This document shows positions 60,555-64,000 of a DNA stretch of 64,000 bases, piece by piece. Source of the stretch: Bacteroidota bacterium (GTDB taxonomy: Bacteria; Bacteroidota; Bacteroidia; Bacteroidales; F082); contig JAHJTC010000016.1 in NCBI GenBank assembly GCA_018830105.1, positions 248,001-312,000 on the forward strand. The letters are read 5' to 3'. Numbering within the stretch: position 1 is the stretch's first letter; the number at the start of each line of letters is the position of its first letter. Both the position numbers and the translations under genes were made by a program. Under the pieces are notes generated by a model. That model was given only the letters and a program-made list of their open reading frames with translations. It did no database searches and was not told the DNA's origin.

Positions 60555-61589
60555 ATGGCAACATTTTTAGGAATAGATTACCCAACTTTATGGTTTTTGG
60601 TTGTTGGAGCTTTGTTTTCGGGTTATGCCATTCTGGATGGCTTCGACCTGGGAGCAGGAGCCTGGCATTTGTTTTTCAGGAAAGAGGAAAGTCGCCGCAT
60701 CGCACTTAATGCTGTCGGTCCTGTATGGGACGGCAATGAGGTATGGCTGGTGATAGGTGGAGGCGCATTATTTGCTGGATTTCCGGTGCTCTATGCTTCC
60801 ATGTTCTCGGCCATGTATATTCCCTTTATGCTTTTTCTGGCATTTCTCATTTTCAGGGCTGTTTCGATAGAGTTTCGCAGTAAAGAAGAAATGAAATGGT
60901 GGCGCGATTTCTGGGACATCAGTTATAGCGTGGCGAGTGTGATGATGGCTTTGCTGCTGGGTGTTGTGGTGGGCAATATTCTATGGGGCGTTGAACTGGG
61001 CCCCAACTATGAATTTCAGGGAAATTGGATCGACTTCCTGAATCCTTATGCACTACTTGTTGGAGTAACAGCAGTAGCTTTGTTTATGATGCATGGTGCT
61101 ATTTATCTGGCCATGAAAACAGAAGGAAAGTTGTTTGTTAAGGTGAATAGGTTGCTCAATCGCTCAATTATTTTTTTCATTGTTATGTATAGCATAGTAA
61201 CCTTGTTTACACTTATTTACCTGCCACATCTTACCGACAGGCTGCACGAAAACATTGCTTTGTTCGTTGTACCTTTGCTTGCTTTTCTTAGTATTGCCAA
61301 TGTGCCCCGGCTTGTCAGTAAAGGTAAATATGTCATGGCGTTTATCTTTTCATCGCTCACGATGAGTTTTTTGTTGATTTTGGTTGCGCTGGAGCTTTAT
61401 CCGGTGATCATTATGTCCACGATAGATCCGATGTATGACATCACAGTTTATAATGCAGCCTCCTCCGAAAACTCATTGCGTATTATGTTAAATATCACAG
61501 CAATCGGCGGTCCTTTGGTAATTTTATATACTGTTTTTGTTTACAAAACTTTCTGGGGAAAGGTTAAACTGGACGAAACGAGTTATTAA
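60555..61589 (+). CDS. cydB: Cytochrome bd oxidase subunit II
   Basis: 344 residues, eight to nine membrane helices. GYAILDGFDLGAGAWHLFF, NAVGPVWDGNEVWLVIGGGALFAGFP (in part) and VSIEFRSKE are CydB landmarks. Forms the bd-type terminal oxidase with CydA, supporting microaerobic growth. No small CydX-like frame was found after it. It converges on the FtsX-type permease gene. Confidence 0.97.
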   Translation: MATFLGIDYPTLWFLVVGALFSGYAILDGFDLGAGAWHLFFRKEESRRIALNAVGPVWDGNEVWLVIGGGALFAGFPVLYASMFSAMYIPFMLFLAFLIFRAVSIEFRSKEEMKWWRDFWDISYSVASVMMALLLGVVVGNILWGVELGPNYEFQGNWIDFLNPYALLVGVTAVALFMMHGAIYLAMKTEGKLFVKVNRLLNRSIIFFIVMYSIVTLFTLIYLPHLTDRLHENIALFVVPLLAFLSIANVPRLVSKGKYVMAFIFSSLTMSFLLILVALELYPVIIMSTIDPMYDITVYNAASSENSLRIMLNITAIGGPLVILYTVFVYKTFWGKVKLDETSY

Positions 61590-61613
61590 ACCTCTCGAAT
61601 GTACTTTTGGTGT

Positions 61614-64000
61614 TTAATCTGTTCTTAAACTCTTGCTTACCGAAAGCATGATGGCTTTGAGCGATTGCAGACTAACAGTTGTAATTGCAACGAAAAGCAC
61701 TATGGCCACAGGCAGGGCAAAGGTGGTCCAGGAACGTTCAATTTGTTGATCAAACTGGATTATCCAACGGCTTATCAGGTAATTATACAGCGGTAGTGCC
61801 ACTGCAGCAGCAGCTATTCCAAGTAAAACATACTCTTTTGAAAGCATAAGCAGCAACTGATGCGTCTCAGCCCCGAGCGTTTTTCTGATGCCCAACTCTT
61901 TTTTTCTGATTTCGGCGGTATAGGCCGACAAGCCAATCAATCCAAAAACGGTAATCAAGAGACAGATTAATGAAAGACTCCCAAAGAAAAGGCTAACACG
62001 CTTTTCGGGCGCAAAGATAGTCTGGTATCGGATATTCATATAGTGATAATCGAAAGGGTTTTGTGGAAAGTAATCCTCAAAAATGGCTTGTATTTCGGCT
62101 ATTTGCCCGGGATGAAGATTGCTAAGCTTCACGGAAAAAGAACCCTGGTATCTCCTGGGATAGCGATACAGTTGTGGTTCTTTTGAATCCTTGGGTGAGC
62201 GCTGATAAATGTCTGGAATAATTCCGGAAATCAAAAGTGGATCTTCTCTTAACAAGAGCTTTTGCCCAACGGCTTTTGCAGGGTCGTCGAAACCCAATCG
62301 GCTGGCGGCCATTTCGTTAATTACAACACGCTGACTATCAACAGCTGCTCTGCCAATAAAACCCTCACCCTGTAAAAATGGAATTTCGTACACATCAAAA
62401 AATGCCTTTGAGGTTTCCGTGACGCGAAAATTATGACCATTTTTAGCAGGCTCGCCCTGAAGTCGAATGCCTCCCCGGTTGAAACGGTTTTGCTCAGTTG
62501 GGATCACAGAGGAGAATGCTGCATGTTGCACGAAGGCCAGCTTTTCAAGTTCATCTTCAAACGACTTAATTTTGTAGGCGTTAGTGGCGTTTATGCCTCC
62601 GGGTGCTTTGAACGAAATCACATTTTGAGTCGCAAAGCCCGGAGAATGATTGATCAACATCATAAATTGCAGGTAGATTGTCAGCGTAGCCGCTATTACT
62701 CCAATGCCGATGGTAAACTGTAGAAATACAAGCGCTCTTTTAAGCCTGATGCCTTTCGGACTTTGAGCGAAATCGCCTTTCAGTAATTGTGCAAAGCCCG
62801 ATTTGTGTTTTCTGAACACCACATAAACACCTGCGAAAAAGGTGCCGCCAAGCAAGCAAACCATTAAATACAGCCATACTGCCGGGTGATAAATAAGAAT
62901 AAGTTGTTGAGGCATGCCGGCAAGGGTCACAAACCAGTTGTTGATCCATTCCAAAAGCAACAAAACAAGGATAAGTGCGGCCAAATTGATAGTCAGCGAC
63001 CAGATCAGGTAATGACGAAATAATTTATTGTTGCTTGCTCCGGCTAATTTGCGAACCAGGATTTCTTTTTTGCGTTTCAGCATGGCTATTGAAGTCAGGT
63101 TGAAGTAATTGAACCAACCTATAAATAAGATCAGAAAAGCTGCCACAGCTAACACTTCCATCGTAGAGCGGTTTGGATTGGGCTGTAGCTCATGCATATA
63201 ATGCGAGTTGAGATGTATGGACGAAACGGGCTGAAGCAAGAATGACATGCTCATTCCGTATTCCTTGAGTACCGGGCCAAATTCCTGATCGATATAATTG
63301 GCAATTTTTTCATTCACTTGTGCTTCCTCAACCGGATTGGTGAATCGCAGGTAGGTGTAGAATCCGCTGTAGAACCAGCCATCACTGAATACTTCTGGGC
63401 TTTGTGTCATCCAGTCCGATAGCGAAAGAAACACCTCTGCCTGCAAATGTCGGTTGGGTTCTAAGTCTTCAAAAACCGCTGTAATCACATATTGAATGTC
63501 CTGGTTGTAGCTTATGCTTTTGCCCAAAGGGTTTGCCGGGCCAAAATATTTTCTGGCCAGGCTTTCCGATATCGCCATACTTCCGGTTTCGTCCAGACAA
63601 CGTTTTTCATCTCCGGCCAAAACTTTAATGCCCAGCACATTAAAAACACTGGATTCGGATTGAAATACGGCCTTCTCTTCAAAAAAATGCTCGCCATAGC
63701 TGAATACGCCATCAGTTTTATAAAGTCGCGCAAAAGCTGACAGGGATGGAATAAGGGTTTTTATCGCCGGGCCGATGGTAGGAGAGGCTGAAGCAAAACT
63801 AACTTTTTCGCCATTTTCGCCCCATCGGTTGTATTGAACCCTGTAAACATTTTCGTAGTCGGGTATTTGCTTGTCGAAACTGTGATGGTAACTCACATAC
63901 GCCAGCATCAGCAAACTGGAGAGTATTCCCAGAGCAAGGCTACAGCATTGGATGAGGTAGAAAAATGGTTTCCGCAAAAGTTCGCGCCAAAAATAACGCA
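61614..64000 (-). CDS. ABC transporter permease (FtsX/MacB family), start beyond window
   Basis: At least 795 codons; no ATG is present before the right edge, and the first visible residues (RYFWRELLRKPFFYLIQ) fit just after a normal start. The layout is helix, MacB_PCD-type periplasmic domain (~30-270), FtsX domain with three helices (~290-400), a second periplasmic domain (~440-660) and a second FtsX domain (~680-785) with RKKELGIRKTLGAETHQLL. This is the ~800-residue double-FtsX type common in Bacteroidetes. The RKLAGASNNKLF and RKTLGAE stretches are the coupling loops for an ATPase, which must be encoded elsewhere. Substrate unknown; related pumps export peptides, lipoproteins or toxic molecules. 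Confidence 0.92.
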   Translation of the reverse strand, partial: RYFWRELLRKPFFYLIQCCSLALGILSSLLMLAYVSYHHSFDKQIPDYENVYRVQYNRWGENGEKVSFASASPTIGPAIKTLIPSLSAFARLYKTDGVFSYGEHFFEEKAVFQSESSVFNVLGIKVLAGDEKRCLDETGSMAISESLARKYFGPANPLGKSISYNQDIQYVITAVFEDLEPNRHLQAEVFLSLSDWMTQSPEVFSDGWFYSGFYTYLRFTNPVEEAQVNEKIANYIDQEFGPVLKEYGMSMSFLLQPVSSIHLNSHYMHELQPNPNRSTMEVLAVAAFLILFIGWFNYFNLTSIAMLKRKKEILVRKLAGASNNKLFRHYLIWSLTINLAALILVLLLLEWINNWFVTLAGMPQQLILIYHPAVWLYLMVCLLGGTFFAGVYVVFRKHKSGFAQLLKGDFAQSPKGIRLKRALVFLQFTIGIGVIAATLTIYLQFMMLINHSPGFATQNVISFKAPGGINATNAYKIKSFEDELEKLAFVQHAAFSSVIPTEQNRFNRGGIRLQGEPAKNGHNFRVTETSKAFFDVYEIPFLQGEGFIGRAAVDSQRVVINEMAASRLGFDDPAKAVGQKLLLREDPLLISGIIPDIYQRSPKDSKEPQLYRYPRRYQGSFSVKLSNLHPGQIAEIQAIFEDYFPQNPFDYHYMNIRYQTIFAPEKRVSLFFGSLSLICLLITVFGLIGLSAYTAEIRKKELGIRKTLGAETHQLLLMLSKEYVLLGIAAAAVALPLYNYLISRWIIQFDQQIERSWTTFALPVAIVLFVAITTVSLQSLKAIMLSVSKSLRTD

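Noticed and set aside
60534-61613. Small CydX-like subunit after cydB
   Set aside because: Only 24 bases separate cydB from the convergent permease gene; no frame fits.

Overview
The window is one contiguous piece of a Bacteroidetes/Bacteroidota chromosome. The evidence is SusC/SusD pairs, a type IX secretion (T9SS) C-terminal sorting domain, a SusR-like one-component regulator, -7 boxes of the form TAnnTTTG, a SUF iron-sulfur operon of the Bacteroidetes type and a cysteate synthase of the kind used for sulfonolipids. The T9SS tag and the sulfonolipid enzyme fit an environmental Bacteroidales/Marinilabiliales-like or Cytophagales-like organism. I cannot name a genus. Base composition looks even, apart from AT-rich intergenic stretches.

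Region by region. (1) 1-13272, all on the minus strand, is a polysaccharide utilization locus (PUL). It holds a SusR-like membrane regulator, a glucoamylase/GH144-like lipoprotein, SusC, SusD, a two-repeat T9SS-exported protein, a LamG lipoprotein and, after a strong terminator, a second GH144-like hydrolase cut by the window edge. The enzyme family suggests beta-1,2-glucan as the substrate. (2) 13478-20413 (+) is a surface-glycan block: sugar N-acyltransferase, galE and rmlB, then after a terminator an operon of family 2 glycosyltransferase, methyltransferase, FrhB-like protein and flippase-like membrane protein. (3) 20410-25394 (-) holds cysteate synthase, a GT39 glycosyltransferase coupled to a membrane-anchored PHP-like protein, and a DUF998 membrane protein. 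(4) 25395-27152 is a small island of accessory DNA. A HEPN/MNT toxin-antitoxin pair with a frameshifted toxin lies between two 79-bp direct repeats, followed by a MITE-like element. (5) 27153-34384 is a signalling block: a PocR/multi-PAS/GAF hybrid histidine kinase, an unknown membrane protein, a sigma-54-type response regulator and a free HPt protein, together enough for a phosphorelay. (6) 34592-44192 is housekeeping: sufBCDSE plus a DUF59 protein, dxs and an NhaC-type antiporter.

(7) 44195-56859 is the most unusual part. It is a set of mostly exported proteins: a beta-helix-like protein with a potassium-channel-like C terminus, a transglutaminase/beta-propeller protein, two LPP20/FlgT-like proteins, a CsgG-like protein with TPR and SH3 domains, and an MltC-like lytic transglycosylase with a PE-repeat linker. 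A HerA-like ATPase and a zinc-ribbon protein sit in the middle. I read it as a candidate uncharacterised cell-envelope system. (8) 56903-57449 is a yefM-yoeB module with a visible operator and a nonsense mutation in the toxin. (9) 57446-64000 holds tcdA, a TatD-family hydrolase, cydAB and an FtsX/MacB-type permease cut by the right edge.

Both toxin-antitoxin modules in the window have a broken toxin and an intact antitoxin. No rRNA, tRNA, CRISPR array or complete insertion sequence was found by eye.
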